Shown here in pieces: positions 51,476-60,545 of a stretch of 64,000 bases of DNA. The DNA is from Bacteroidota bacterium (GTDB lineage Bacteria > Bacteroidota > Bacteroidia > JABDFU01): the NCBI GenBank assembly GCA_013286655.1, contig JABDFG010000007.1, positions 1-64,000 of the forward strand, written 5' to 3'. The notes under the pieces are model-generated. The model made no database searches, was not told where the DNA came from, and saw only the letters and a program-made list of their open reading frames with translations. Every line of letters begins with the position of its first letter. Position 1 is the stretch's first letter. A program made the position numbers and the translations under genes.

Positions 51476-51877
51476 ATGACCACTATAGAAAGTAACAAAA
51501 TTGAAATTGACAACTCAGCTGAAAATGTATTCAATTACCTCAGTAATTTCAATAACTTTCAACGCTTAATGCCTGATCAGGTTACCAATTGGAGTTCCTC
51601 TGAAACCGAATGCTCTTTCACCATTAATGGTATGGCGACGATTGGAATGAAAATCATAGAGAAAACACCGAACTCTCACATTAAAATAGCCTCTAATGGA
51701 AAGGTGCCTTTCAACTTTATCCTGCATACTAACCTTACCTCTGTTTCTCCGGACAAAACAAACGGTCAATTGGTTTTTGAAGCCGAATTGAATCCCATGA
51801 TAAAAATGATGGTAGAAAAACCCTTGACCAATTTTTTTAATCTTTTGGCAGAAAAAATGAAAGACATAAAGAAATAA
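51476..51877 (+). CDS. SRPBCC/START-like protein
   Basis: A 133-residue protein of the helix-grip (polyketide cyclase/START) fold: TIESNKIEIDNSAENVFNYL at the start, mid-chain strands (FTINGMATIGMKIIEKTPNS) and a long C-terminal helix (MVEKPLTNFFNLLAEKMKDI). The fold binds a hydrophobic ligand; which one is unknown. It follows pyrE by 43 nt and ends 1 nt before the convergent birA stop. Widespread in Bacteroidota next to pyrE or birA. Confidence 0.82.
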   Translation: MTTIESNKIEIDNSAENVFNYLSNFNNFQRLMPDQVTNWSSSETECSFTINGMATIGMKIIEKTPNSHIKIASNGKVPFNFILHTNLTSVSPDKTNGQLVFEAELNPMIKMMVEKPLTNFFNLLAEKMKDIKK

Positions 51878-51878
51878 A

Positions 51879-52646
51879 TTAAGAATTACCACAAAAAGTG
51901 ATTTCCTTAAAACCATATTCCGAAATTTCCCCGTTTTCCTGTTTAAGCAATAATTTTCCTTGTTCATTTACACCTGTTAAAATAGCGCCAAACCGCTTTC
52001 CATCTTTTTCATAATCACCCAGTTCGCCTAATTTATACAAACGTTCTTCGTAATCCGAATCCAGTAATTCCATTTTATTGGCTTTTAGCTGCAAATACCT
52101 GGCTTCAATATGTTCACAAAGCCTGCTCAGACAATCGCTCAAATCGAAAACGGTATTCGACAGTATTTGCAGAGAAGTTGCATTACTCAAACCATTAAAT
52201 TTTTTCTGATTCACATTCAGCCCAATGCCAATTACACTGGAAAAAATCTGTTCTGCTCTTAAATTATTTTCGATTAATACACCTGCTATTTTTTTATCCG
52301 ATACATAAATATCATTAGGCCACTTTATTTTAATATCCGATCCAGCATCTTTTTTACCGATTAATTCTGATACAAATGTTTCAAGTCCAAGTGCAATAAC
52401 CTTGGTCAGGTAAAATTGCCTCCTAACCGTTAAATCAGGATACAAAATGATACTCATTGTCAGATTCTGAAAAGGCTCAGCCAACCAATTATTTTCCCTT
52501 TGTCCTCGTCCTTTTGTTTGTTCCAGAGCCCATATAAGGGTACCTTCCATCACCTGAGTATCTTTCAACAGCTGCAAGGCATAATTATTGGTCGAATCAA
52601 CGGAAGCCAATCGGACCAGGTTTTGCCCTATAAATAACGTTTGCAT
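51879..52646 (-). CDS. birA: Biotin--[acetyl-CoA-carboxylase] ligase
   Basis: A 255-residue protein with VDSTNNYALQLL at the N-terminus, the biotinyl-AMP loop KGRGQRENNWLAEPFQN, IKWPNDIYVSDKKIAGVLIE and IGIGLNVNQ, and a C-terminal SH3-like part. No N-terminal helix-turn-helix is present, so it is a pure ligase and not a repressor, unlike E. coli BirA. It attaches biotin to acetyl-CoA carboxylase. Divergent from rsfS across 67 nt, which hold TATTTTTG (52672-52679) as a -7 box for rsfS. Confidence 0.95.
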   Translation of the reverse strand: MQTLFIGQNLVRLASVDSTNNYALQLLKDTQVMEGTLIWALEQTKGRGQRENNWLAEPFQNLTMSIILYPDLTVRRQFYLTKVIALGLETFVSELIGKKDAGSDIKIKWPNDIYVSDKKIAGVLIENNLRAEQIFSSVIGIGLNVNQKKFNGLSNATSLQILSNTVFDLSDCLSRLCEHIEARYLQLKANKMELLDSDYEERLYKLGELGDYEKDGKRFGAILTGVNEQGKLLLKQENGEISEYGFKEITFCGNS

Positions 52647-52671
52647 GGACTGTTTATCAGGGATTAATGCT

Positions 52672-52679
52672 TATTTTTG
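52672..52679 (+). promoter_or_regulatory. -7 promoter box for the rsfS-ftsH unit
   Basis: TATTTTTG fits TAnnTTTG exactly and lies 34 nt before the rsfS ATG, within the short divergent gap shared with birA. Confidence 0.4.
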
Positions 52680-52713
52680 TGCGAATAATACCAAAGTAAC
52701 TCATTTATTTTGA

Positions 52714-53082
52714 ATGGCTAAAAAGAAAAAGAAATCTCAATCGTCTACCCTGGTAGAAGCAATAATTAAAGGAATACAAGAGATAAAAGGACAGAACATC
52801 ATATGCCTGGATCTGAGAAAAATACAAAATGCAGTTTGTGAACATTTTATAATATGCGAAGGGACAGCTACTACACAAGTGAGTGCAATAGCCGACTCCA
52901 TCAAAGAAGAGGTTAAAAAAGGGACCGGAGAAAAACCTTTTCATTCCGAAGGATATGAAAATTCGCAATGGATATTGGTGGATTACATAACTGTGGTAGT
53001 GCATGTGTTTCTTCCGGACGTTCGTAACTTCTATAACCTGGAAGATCTTTGGGCAGATGCAGAAACAATGGCATACGCTTAA
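52714..53082 (+). CDS. rsfS: Ribosome silencing factor RsfS
   Basis: A 122-residue protein of normal length with the DUF143 pattern: IIKGIQEIKGQNIICLDLRK, EHFIICEGTATTQVSAIADS, the EGYENSQWILVDYITVVVHV stretch and FYNLEDLWADA at the end. RsfS binds ribosomal protein uL14 and blocks subunit joining in poor growth. It precedes ftsH by 25 nt in a conserved Bacteroidota order. Confidence 0.95.
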   Translation: MAKKKKKSQSSTLVEAIIKGIQEIKGQNIICLDLRKIQNAVCEHFIICEGTATTQVSAIADSIKEEVKKGTGEKPFHSEGYENSQWILVDYITVVVHVFLPDVRNFYNLEDLWADAETMAYA

Positions 53083-53107
53083 AATTAAATAGTTTAATGA
53101 TTAATCA

Positions 53108-55129
53108 ATGAGCGAAGACACTAAAAAGAACGAGGGCAAGAATCAGTTCGAAAAAGTTAAAGAACGATTGTCGAAAAAACCTCAAATGCCTAAGAATTCC
53201 TTCAATATTTATTGGATATATGCGGTCATATTGGCCATTCTGATAGGTTTGGAACTTTTCAGCCCTTTTGGGGGAGAAGGAAAAGAAATCAGCACCGGCC
53301 GTTTTTTAGATGAAATGCTCAAAAAAAATCATGTTAGAAAAATTGTGGTTGTAAACGGGGATCTGGCCGAAATTTTTATCAAGAAAGACAGCCTCGTTTT
53401 ACATCAGTATGATTCTGTTCGTGTAAAATCAATTGGGGGAGGAATAAATACAGGACCTCACTTCCTGATCAAAAATCTGAATGACGAAAATTTCGAAAAA
53501 GCAGTTGCGGAAGTTCAAAAAGACATTCCCTACAAGGACCGGGTCTATCCTGAAAAAATAACCCGAACCAATTGGTACGAGCCTATTGGTTCGCTTCTTA
53601 TTCCAACTATTATCATTATCATTATATGGATCATTGTTATGCGCAGAATGGCTGGAGGAGGAGGAGGAGGACAAATATTCAATATCGGCAAATCCAAAGC
53701 CCAGCTTTTTGATAAAGATACCAATGTAAGCATAACTTTCAATGATGTCGCGGGTTTAGAAGGCGCCAAAATTGAGATAAAAGAAATTGTCGATTTTCTG
53801 AAGCAACCGAAAAAATACACTGAACTGGGTGCTAAAATTCCTAAAGGTGCATTATTGGTTGGCCCTCCCGGTACGGGAAAAACACTTTTGGCAAAGGCCG
53901 TTGCCGGAGAAGCAAAAGTTCCATTCTTTTCTTTATCGGGTTCCGACTTTGTGGAAATGTTTGTCGGTGTAGGAGCATCCCGGGTACGTGATCTTTTCCG
54001 CCAGGCAAAGGAAAAAGCCCCTTGCATCATTTTCATTGATGAAGTAGACGCCGTTGGACGGGCCAGGGGCAAAAGCCCAATGACCGGAGCAAATGATGAG
54101 CGCGAAAGCACTTTAAACCAACTGTTAACAGAAATGGACGGCTTTGGGACCAATAGCGGTGTCATTATTTTAGCCGCCACAAACAGGGCGGATGTATTGG
54201 ACAGAGCACTTTTGCGGGCAGGTCGATTCGACAGGCAGATATATGTCGATATGCCCGATAAAAATGAGCGCAGTGAAATATTTAAGGTGCATTTAAAACC
54301 ATTGAAACTGGATCAGGGACTGGATATAGAATTTCTGGCTAAACAGACACCTGGTTTTTCGGGAGCGGACATCGCAAACGTATGTAACGAAGCCGCACTT
54401 ATTGCTGCCCGTCACGATAAAAAAACCGTCGGCAGACAGGACTTCCTGGATGCAGTGGACCGTATCATTGGAGGATTAGAAAAAAGGAATAAAATCATTT
54501 CAGTACACGAAAAAAAGGTAATTGCTTTTCATGAAGCGGGTCACGCTGCTGTCAGCTGGCTGATGGAACATGCTTCCCCTTTGGTAAAAGTTACGATCGT
54601 GCCACGTGGAAGGTCCCTTGGAGCCGCCTGGTATTTACCGGAAGAGCGCCAAATAACGACAACAGAACAAATGTTTGATGAACTTTGTGCTGCCCTTGGA
54701 GGACGCGCGGCGGAAGAAATTATTTTTGAAAAAATTTCAACCGGAGCTTTAAGTGATCTTGAAAAAATAACCAAACAGGCTTATGCGATGGTCATGTATT
54801 ATGGCCTGAACGATAAGGTAGGAAATGTCAGCTTTTACGATTCTACCGGACAGTCTGAATATGCTTTTAATAAACCTTACAGCGAAAAAACAGCCCAGAT
54901 AATTGACGAAGAAGTAAGCAAGCTGATTGAAAAAGCTTACCTGCGCACCAAAGAAATATTAATACAAAATAAGCACTTACTCACACAACTGGCCGATTTA
55001 TTATTGGAAAAAGAAGTGATTTTCAAAGAAGACTTGGAGCGAATCTTTGGAGAACGACCTTTTGATAAAAAAGAAGAAGTAATGACCGAGCTATCCAAAG
55101 CCGCAGAAAACCCAGCAACTTTATTTTAA
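53108..55129 (+). CDS. ftsH: ATP-dependent zinc metalloprotease FtsH
   Basis: A 673-residue protein with membrane helices at about residues 33-50 and 162-178, then a Gly-rich linker (GGGGGG, 183-188). AAA+ core: Walker A GPPGTGKT at 252-259, IDEVDAVGRARG, second region of homology RAGRFDRQIYVD. Protease: zinc motif HEAGH at 475-479. FtsH degrades misfolded membrane proteins and regulators. The stop overlaps the next ATG by one base (TAATG). Standard length, no oddities. Confidence 0.98.
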   Translation: MSEDTKKNEGKNQFEKVKERLSKKPQMPKNSFNIYWIYAVILAILIGLELFSPFGGEGKEISTGRFLDEMLKKNHVRKIVVVNGDLAEIFIKKDSLVLHQYDSVRVKSIGGGINTGPHFLIKNLNDENFEKAVAEVQKDIPYKDRVYPEKITRTNWYEPIGSLLIPTIIIIIIWIIVMRRMAGGGGGGQIFNIGKSKAQLFDKDTNVSITFNDVAGLEGAKIEIKEIVDFLKQPKKYTELGAKIPKGALLVGPPGTGKTLLAKAVAGEAKVPFFSLSGSDFVEMFVGVGASRVRDLFRQAKEKAPCIIFIDEVDAVGRARGKSPMTGANDERESTLNQLLTEMDGFGTNSGVIILAATNRADVLDRALLRAGRFDRQIYVDMPDKNERSEIFKVHLKPLKLDQGLDIEFLAKQTPGFSGADIANVCNEAALIAARHDKKTVGRQDFLDAVDRIIGGLEKRNKIISVHEKKVIAFHEAGHAAVSWLMEHASPLVKVTIVPRGRSLGAAWYLPEERQITTTEQMFDELCAALGGRAAEEIIFEKISTGALSDLEKITKQAYAMVMYYGLNDKVGNVSFYDSTGQSEYAFNKPYSEKTAQIIDEEVSKLIEKAYLRTKEILIQNKHLLTQLADLLLEKEVIFKEDLERIFGERPFDKKEEVMTELSKAAENPATLF

Positions 55130-55776
55130 TGGAAGAAAGCACCTCCAAGGAAAAAATACTAAAAAAAATACGGAAAGCGCTGATCCATAAATCCGAATTG
55201 GATTATGGAACCGTTGACTTTGATTCGGAAATATATGCATCATCCGGAGAACCTCTGGAAATATTATTTGCCCAACAGTTTACAGCTCTTAACGGTAAAT
55301 TCGCTTTTTGCGAAAACGAAAACGAGTTTCTAACAACCTTTTCCTCCCTCATCAAAGAAAATAAATGGGAGCAGGTATTTTGCCTGGATGAAAAAATAAA
55401 AACTCTTTTAAAAAAAGGGGATATTACTTTTTTCGATAAGGAAGCAGATTTCGCTAATGTCAATGTCGGAGTTACAACCTGTGAATACCTGATTGCCCGT
55501 ACAGGAAGTGTTCTTATCAGTTCAAAACAAGAATCCGGCAGGCGTCTACCAGCTTATGCCAATTACCATGTTGTCCTTGCTTACAGCAATCAGTTGGTGC
55601 ACAGCGTAAAAGATGCCCTGAAAGAAATGAAAAGCAAATACGGCAACAATGTCCCCTCACTTATCTCTGCTATTACTGGTCCCAGCCGTACAGCAGATAT
55701 TGAGAAAACCCTGGTACAAGGAGCACATGGTCCGAAAGAGATCTACGTTTTATTAATCGACTCACCAGCCAACTAA
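55129..55776 (+). CDS. LUD-domain (LutC/YkgG-like) protein
   Basis: A 215-residue protein with the LUD pattern: ANVNVGVTTCEYLIARTGSV, LPAYANYHVVLAYSNQLVHS, and ITGPSRTADIEKTLVQGAHG with the terminal GPKEIYVLLID. LutC is the third subunit of lactate utilisation, but this gene sits between ftsH and cdsA, as in many Bacteroidota lacking a lut operon there. A LutA-like gene lies 15 kb upstream. Its job may not be lactate oxidation. Confidence 0.85.
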   Translation: MEESTSKEKILKKIRKALIHKSELDYGTVDFDSEIYASSGEPLEILFAQQFTALNGKFAFCENENEFLTTFSSLIKENKWEQVFCLDEKIKTLLKKGDITFFDKEADFANVNVGVTTCEYLIARTGSVLISSKQESGRRLPAYANYHVVLAYSNQLVHSVKDALKEMKSKYGNNVPSLISAITGPSRTADIEKTLVQGAHGPKEIYVLLIDSPAN

Positions 55777-55785
55777 AAAATTGTT

Positions 55786-56619
55786 TTGACACAGCGCACT
55801 ATAACCGGAGGTATATTTGTGAGCATACTCATTGGCGCTATTCTATTCAGTGCTTATTCATTTTCTCTTTTATTTTTCGGGATTACTATTATTGGGTTAT
55901 GGGAATTTTACATCCTTTCCATTAAAACAGGTCATGATCCACAAAAAATAATGGGAATACTGATCGGTGCGCTTATATTTACCGGGAACACATTGAATTT
56001 TAGTTCTACTTTCCGGCAGTATACTTTTATCCCATTAGCGTTATTATTACCTGCCATATTCAGCGTTTTCATAATTGAATTGTACCGAAAAAAGGATAAG
56101 CCTTTTGGAAATATTGCTTTCACTTTTGTCGGGATTATCTATATTGTTCTACCCTTTTCATTGCTGAGCATGATTGCCTTTCAGGATGCATGGTGGATAG
56201 GTAGTTATATTTACAATCCTCACAAAATAGCAGGAATCCTTTTTATTTTATGGGCAAGTGATACTGGCGCCTACTTATCGGGAAAAGCGTTCGGGAAACA
56301 TAAACTATTTGAACGGATTTCACCTGGAAAAACATGGGAAGGAACAATTGGAGGTGGGATTCTTAGCCTCGCGATAGCCTATGTGGTTTCCCTATTTTAT
56401 AAGGAGTTAACAGTAATTGACTGGATGATTATTTCGCTGATTATTGTGGTTATCGGAAACTTCGGCGACCTGGTAGAATCTCTATTTAAAAGAAGTATTG
56501 ACGCAAAAGATTCCGGAACTATTTTACCCGGACACGGAGGTATTTTAGACCGGTTTGACAGCCTGATATTATCAACTCCGTTTATATTTATGTACCTTAT
56601 TTTTACAAATAAATTATGA
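55786..56619 (+). CDS. cdsA: Phosphatidate cytidylyltransferase
   Basis: A 277-residue membrane protein (about seven helices), TTG start. The CDP-diglyceride synthetase signature is complete near the C-terminus: SLFKRSIDAKDSGTILPGHG then GILDRFDSL, with the two acidic metal ligands. It makes CDP-diacylglycerol from phosphatidate and CTP. It overlaps psd by 4 nt (ATGA), placing two phospholipid enzymes under one control; the PS synthase between them in the pathway is elsewhere. Confidence 0.95.
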   Translation: MTQRTITGGIFVSILIGAILFSAYSFSLLFFGITIIGLWEFYILSIKTGHDPQKIMGILIGALIFTGNTLNFSSTFRQYTFIPLALLLPAIFSVFIIELYRKKDKPFGNIAFTFVGIIYIVLPFSLLSMIAFQDAWWIGSYIYNPHKIAGILFILWASDTGAYLSGKAFGKHKLFERISPGKTWEGTIGGGILSLAIAYVVSLFYKELTVIDWMIISLIIVVIGNFGDLVESLFKRSIDAKDSGTILPGHGGILDRFDSLILSTPFIFMYLIFTNKL

Positions 56620-57269
56620 TACACAGAGAAGGATACCCTACCATTGGTTTAACATTCTTGTTCAGCTTACTGATACTATTTCTGGCAGAGCATTATACAG
56701 GCAATAGCTTTGTACATGCCTTTGCCTATTCATTGTCCGGATTTCTTTTAATTACTGTCCTTCAGTTTTTTCGCAACCCTAAACGTACAACCATACTGAA
56801 CGATAGCCAGGTCATTGCACCTGCTGACGGAAAAGTAGTGGTAATTGAAGAAGTAGAAGAACCCGAATATTTTAAAGACAGACGCTTACAGCTTTCCATT
56901 TTCATGTCTCCGGTAAACGTACATGTAAACCGATTTCCAATCGGCGGTATTGTTAAATACATAAAATACCATGCCGGCCTGTATTTAGTTGCCTGGCACC
57001 CGAAATCATCCACAGAAAATGAACGCACAACTATTGTAGTTGAGCACAGCGGTGGAAAATCTGTCTTGTTCCGCCAGATAGCCGGAGCCATGGCCCGACG
57101 AATTGTTTATTATTGCAAAGAGAATGACACCGCCCGGCAAGGTGCTGAATTCGGTTTCATAAAATTCGGATCAAGAGTAGATATTTTTTTGCCGATCGGA
57201 ACGAAAATAAATGTAAGTCTGAACGAAGCGGTCAGAGGTGGAGAAACTGTTATCGGAACATTTAATTAA
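56616..57269 (+). CDS. psd: Phosphatidylserine decarboxylase proenzyme
   Basis: A 217-residue short-form PSD. Two N-terminal helices are followed by APADGKVVVIEEV, the histidine-bearing MSPVNVHVNRFPIGG, and the self-cleavage site FGSRVDIF with Gly185-Ser186; cleavage makes the pyruvoyl cofactor. It turns phosphatidylserine into phosphatidylethanolamine. The short archaeal/Bacteroidota-type architecture explains the size compared with the E. coli enzyme. Confidence 0.95.
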   Translation: MIHREGYPTIGLTFLFSLLILFLAEHYTGNSFVHAFAYSLSGFLLITVLQFFRNPKRTTILNDSQVIAPADGKVVVIEEVEEPEYFKDRRLQLSIFMSPVNVHVNRFPIGGIVKYIKYHAGLYLVAWHPKSSTENERTTIVVEHSGGKSVLFRQIAGAMARRIVYYCKENDTARQGAEFGFIKFGSRVDIFLPIGTKINVSLNEAVRGGETVIGTFN

Positions 57270-57277
57270 TAAGCCAA

Positions 57278-57760
57278 TTATTTCTTGTCCGGTATAAACT
57301 TCAGGGACACAGAATTCACACAATAACGTAATCCGGTTTCCTTAGGACCATCGTCAAACACGTGTCCCAGGTGACCTCCACAACGGGCGCAGGTAATCTC
57401 CGTCCTTTTCATTCCCAAGGTATAATCCGGTGTTTCAATTATATGTCCTTTGGCAGCTTCCCGGTAAAAGCTGGGCCATCCACAGCCGGCATCGAACTTA
57501 GTATCCGATTTAAACAATACATTTCCACAGGCCGCGCAAACATATGTACCCGGTTCAAAGGTCTTTTCATACTCTCCACTATATGGCCTTTCCGTACCTT
57601 TTTCCCGAAGCACCCGGTACTGTTCAGGGGTCAATACCCTTTTCCACTCCTCCTCACTTTTCTTAACAGTATCCTGCATGACAGTTATTTTATTTGTTGT
57701 CTTTGTACTGTCTCCGCACGAAGCACAATACAATCCAATTATAAACATCAATGTTTTCAT
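57278..57760 (-). CDS. msrB: Peptide-methionine (R)-S-oxide reductase, exported
   Basis: A 160-residue protein if started at 57760 ([20 protein letters not shown]); a longer frame from 57799 is less likely because a TACCTTTA promoter box (57768-57775, minus strand) lies inside it. The N-terminus looks like a lipoprotein signal (Cys in CASCGDS; the -3 residue is unusual). The SelR domain has zinc pairs CAACGN and [14 protein letters not shown] and the catalytic [11 protein letters not shown]. It reduces the R-epimer of methionine sulfoxide, complementing the lipoprotein MsrA of this window. Confidence 0.93.
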   Translation of the reverse strand: MKTLMFIIGLYCASCGDSTKTTNKITVMQDTVKKSEEEWKRVLTPEQYRVLREKGTERPYSGEYEKTFEPGTYVCAACGNVLFKSDTKFDAGCGWPSFYREAAKGHIIETPDYTLGMKRTEITCARCGGHLGHVFDDGPKETGLRYCVNSVSLKFIPDKK

Positions 57761-57841
57761 TTCTTTATAAAGGTACGGACTAAGTGTCAAAAAAGCCAAA
57801 CGAATATCTCCCGACTATTTGTATTAGTCGCAAAATAATCC

Positions 57842-60109
57842 TTATGCTTTTACACTTGCCCGGATAATGTTAAGAGCACCACCTGCCTTGAACCATTCAA
57901 TTTGCTGAGCATTATAACTATGGTTTACCTTTATTTCATCCTTCGTTCCGTCTGCATGATGGAGTACCACCGTTAAAGGAATACCGGGTGTGAAATGTGT
58001 TAAGCCATTGATATCAATGTTATCATCCTCCAGCACTTTAGCATAATCCTCTTTGTTGGCAAAAGTAATCCCAAGCATACCTTGTTTCTTCAGGTTTGTT
58101 TCATGGATCCGTGCAAACGACTTTACCAATACCGCACGAACACCCAGGTGGCGCGGTTCCATTGCCGCATGCTCCCGGGAAGATCCTTCCCCATAGTTTT
58201 CATCCCCCACCACAATTGAACCCATTCCTTTAGCTTTGTATTGTCGCTGAACTTGTGGTACCGATTGATATTCATCCGTCAATTGATTTTTTACGGAATC
58301 TGTTTTATCATTGAAAGCATTTACAGCCCCAATCAGCATATTATTGGAAATATTATCCAGGTGCCCGCGGAATTTAAGCCAAGGGCCTGCCATAGAAATA
58401 TGATCAGTTGTACATTTACCTTTGGCTTTGATCAATAGTTTGAGCCCTTTCATATCCGTTCCTTCCCAGGCTGAAAACGGATCCAGGAGTTGAAGACGAT
58501 CCGATGCAGGCGAAACCAAAACCTCCACCTTATCCCCATTCGCAGCAGGAGCCTGATAACCGGCATCCTTTACATCAAAACCCTTTGGAGGAAGTTCCAA
58601 TCCTTCCGGTTCAGCCAATTTCACTTTTTCTCCCTTTTCGTTCGTAAGGTAATCCTTCAACGGGTTAAACGATAAATCTCCCGCCAGTGCAAGAGCGGTA
58701 ACAATCTCCGGTGAGGCCACAAAAGCATGTGTATTCGGATTTCCATCATTCCGTTTCGCAAAATTTCGGTTAAAAGAAGTGATAATTGAATTTTTCCTGT
58801 TCGGGTCATTCGAATGACGTGACCATTGTCCGATGCAAGGTCCGCAGGCATTTGCCAATACTACCCCTCCTATCTTTTCGAAGACCCCAAGGTAACCATC
58901 CCGTTCCACAGTATAGCGCACTTGTTCAGAACCAGGTGTGATCGTAAATTCCGATTTTGTTTTCAATCCTTTCTCAACCGCCTGTTTTGCCAGGGATGCC
59001 GAACGGGAAATATCTTCGTAAGAAGAATTGGTACAAGAGCCGATGAGCCCCACTTCCAATTTAGAAGGCCAGCCATTCTCCTTCACGGCTTGTGCGAATT
59101 GGGAGATCGGCCAGGCAAGATCCGGAGTAAATGGGCCATTTACATGCGGCTCCAACTCAGAGAGATTAATCTCTATCACCTGGTCAAAATAGTTTGCAGG
59201 AGAAGCATATACCTCCCGATCCCCGCGCAGGTGTTCTTTTACTTTATCCGCCAGTTCAGCCACTTCCTTCCGTTCCGTTCCCTTCAGGTAAGCACTCATT
59301 TTTTCATCGTAACCAAAAACAGAAGTAGTCGCTCCAATTTCTGCACCCATATTACAGATAGTCCCCTTTCCCGTACAGGAAAGCGAATCTGCTCCTTCTC
59401 CGAAATATTCAAGTATAGCATCCGTGCCACCCTTCACAGTAAGTATCCCGGCAACTTTCAGAATTACGTCTTTCGAAGAAGTCCATCCACTTAATTTTCC
59501 CGTCAGTTTTACCCCAATAATTTTGGGCATTTTTAATTCCCAGGGAAGTCCAGCCATCACATCACAGGCATCAGCACCACCCACACCAATAGCAATCATT
59601 CCCAATCCACCCGCATTCACTGTATGCGAATCCGTACCGATCATTAATCCACCCGGAAATGCATAGTTTTCCAGTATCACCTGATGAATAATCCCGGCCC
59701 CCGGTTTCCAGAAACCAATACCGTACTTATTAGAAACCGAAGAAAGAAAATTATAAACTTCCTCATTTGTCTTTATAGCCCGTTGCAAATCTTCCTTAGC
59801 CCCCGACATAGCAGTAATCAGGTGATCACAATGTACCGTAGAAGGAACGGCCACTTTGGGGCGGCCGGCCTGCATAAATTGCAGCAAGGCCATTTGGGCG
59901 GTAGCATCCTGCATAGCAACACGGTCAGGATTAAAATCCACATACGATTTTCCGCGTTCATACGGTTTTACGGGCAATGCCTCCGAAAGATGCGCATACA
60001 GAATTTTTTCAGTAAGCGTCAGAGGTTTACCAACCAATTTGCGTGCAGCAGCAATTTTATCAGGAAGAGCAGCATACACCTTTTTGATCATTTCAATGTC
60101 AAAAGCCAT
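57842..60109 (-). CDS. acn: Aconitate hydratase
   Basis: A 755-residue protein close in size and order to mitochondrial-type aconitase. Fe-S ligands appear in [14 protein letters not shown] and [16 protein letters not shown]; further markers are [20 protein letters not shown] and the swivel-domain [20 protein letters not shown]. It interconverts citrate and isocitrate in the TCA cycle. It stands alone, with a TACTTTCG box (60138-60145, minus strand) 28 nt upstream as the likely promoter. Confidence 0.97.
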   Translation of the reverse strand: MAFDIEMIKKVYAALPDKIAAARKLVGKPLTLTEKILYAHLSEALPVKPYERGKSYVDFNPDRVAMQDATAQMALLQFMQAGRPKVAVPSTVHCDHLITAMSGAKEDLQRAIKTNEEVYNFLSSVSNKYGIGFWKPGAGIIHQVILENYAFPGGLMIGTDSHTVNAGGLGMIAIGVGGADACDVMAGLPWELKMPKIIGVKLTGKLSGWTSSKDVILKVAGILTVKGGTDAILEYFGEGADSLSCTGKGTICNMGAEIGATTSVFGYDEKMSAYLKGTERKEVAELADKVKEHLRGDREVYASPANYFDQVIEINLSELEPHVNGPFTPDLAWPISQFAQAVKENGWPSKLEVGLIGSCTNSSYEDISRSASLAKQAVEKGLKTKSEFTITPGSEQVRYTVERDGYLGVFEKIGGVVLANACGPCIGQWSRHSNDPNRKNSIITSFNRNFAKRNDGNPNTHAFVASPEIVTALALAGDLSFNPLKDYLTNEKGEKVKLAEPEGLELPPKGFDVKDAGYQAPAANGDKVEVLVSPASDRLQLLDPFSAWEGTDMKGLKLLIKAKGKCTTDHISMAGPWLKFRGHLDNISNNMLIGAVNAFNDKTDSVKNQLTDEYQSVPQVQRQYKAKGMGSIVVGDENYGEGSSREHAAMEPRHLGVRAVLVKSFARIHETNLKKQGMLGITFANKEDYAKVLEDDNIDINGLTHFTPGIPLTVVLHHADGTKDEIKVNHSYNAQQIEWFKAGGALNIIRASVKA

Positions 60110-60182
60110 GTTTTTTTAATATTAGTTGTCTACTAAACGAAAGTAACAAATTCTAAGTTTTTCAGATACAAAAGCCAAAAAC

Positions 60183-60290
60183 TTATTCACGGTGATGATG
60201 CCATCTCCAATGACGATGACCATTTTCAACAATACAGGAAGAGAAAAAAACACCTGCAATAACGGCGATAATAATCACTGATTTCTTCAT
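60183..60290 (-). CDS. 35-residue His/Trp-rich lipoprotein
   Basis: An ATG at 60288-60290 opens KKSVIIIAVIAGVFFSSC, a complete lipoprotein signal with lipobox FSSC; the mature peptide is only CIVENGHRHWRWHHHRE, with five His and two Trp in 17 residues. It may bind a metal or sit as a small envelope peptide. No family recognised. It lies in the 436-nt gap between aconitase and the ABC permease; the rest of that gap (60291-60545) shows only a weak TAACTTTA box near 60433 and no other ORF of note. Confidence 0.62.
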   Translation of the reverse strand: MKKSVIIIAVIAGVFFSSCIVENGHRHWRWHHHRE

Positions 60291-60545
60291 AACGCTTTGT
60301 TTATTTAATTAAACTTTTGAAATATAAAGGACGAAATCGTTAATGGGCATAAATTTACAAAATATACTTGTCTGGGTATTAATCCAAAAGGTATTATTCC
60401 TCAAATGGAGCCCCCATACCCTTTTTTTCTAACTTTAGATCCCAAAAGCTATTCTTTATTCTACATGAAGCATTTCGACTTTTATGCGATCATCCAATAA
60501 AACGGGTCGGTGTATCGAGCAGGTATTACCTAGATTTTAAAAACC

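Noticed and set aside
53545-54180. 211-residue minus-strand ORF
   Set aside because: Antisense shadow of the FtsH AAA+ region; no motif of its own.
58826-59494. 222-residue plus-strand ORF
   Set aside because: Lies wholly inside aconitase on the other strand; composition is Arg/Phe/Ser-rich shadow, no start signal or motif.
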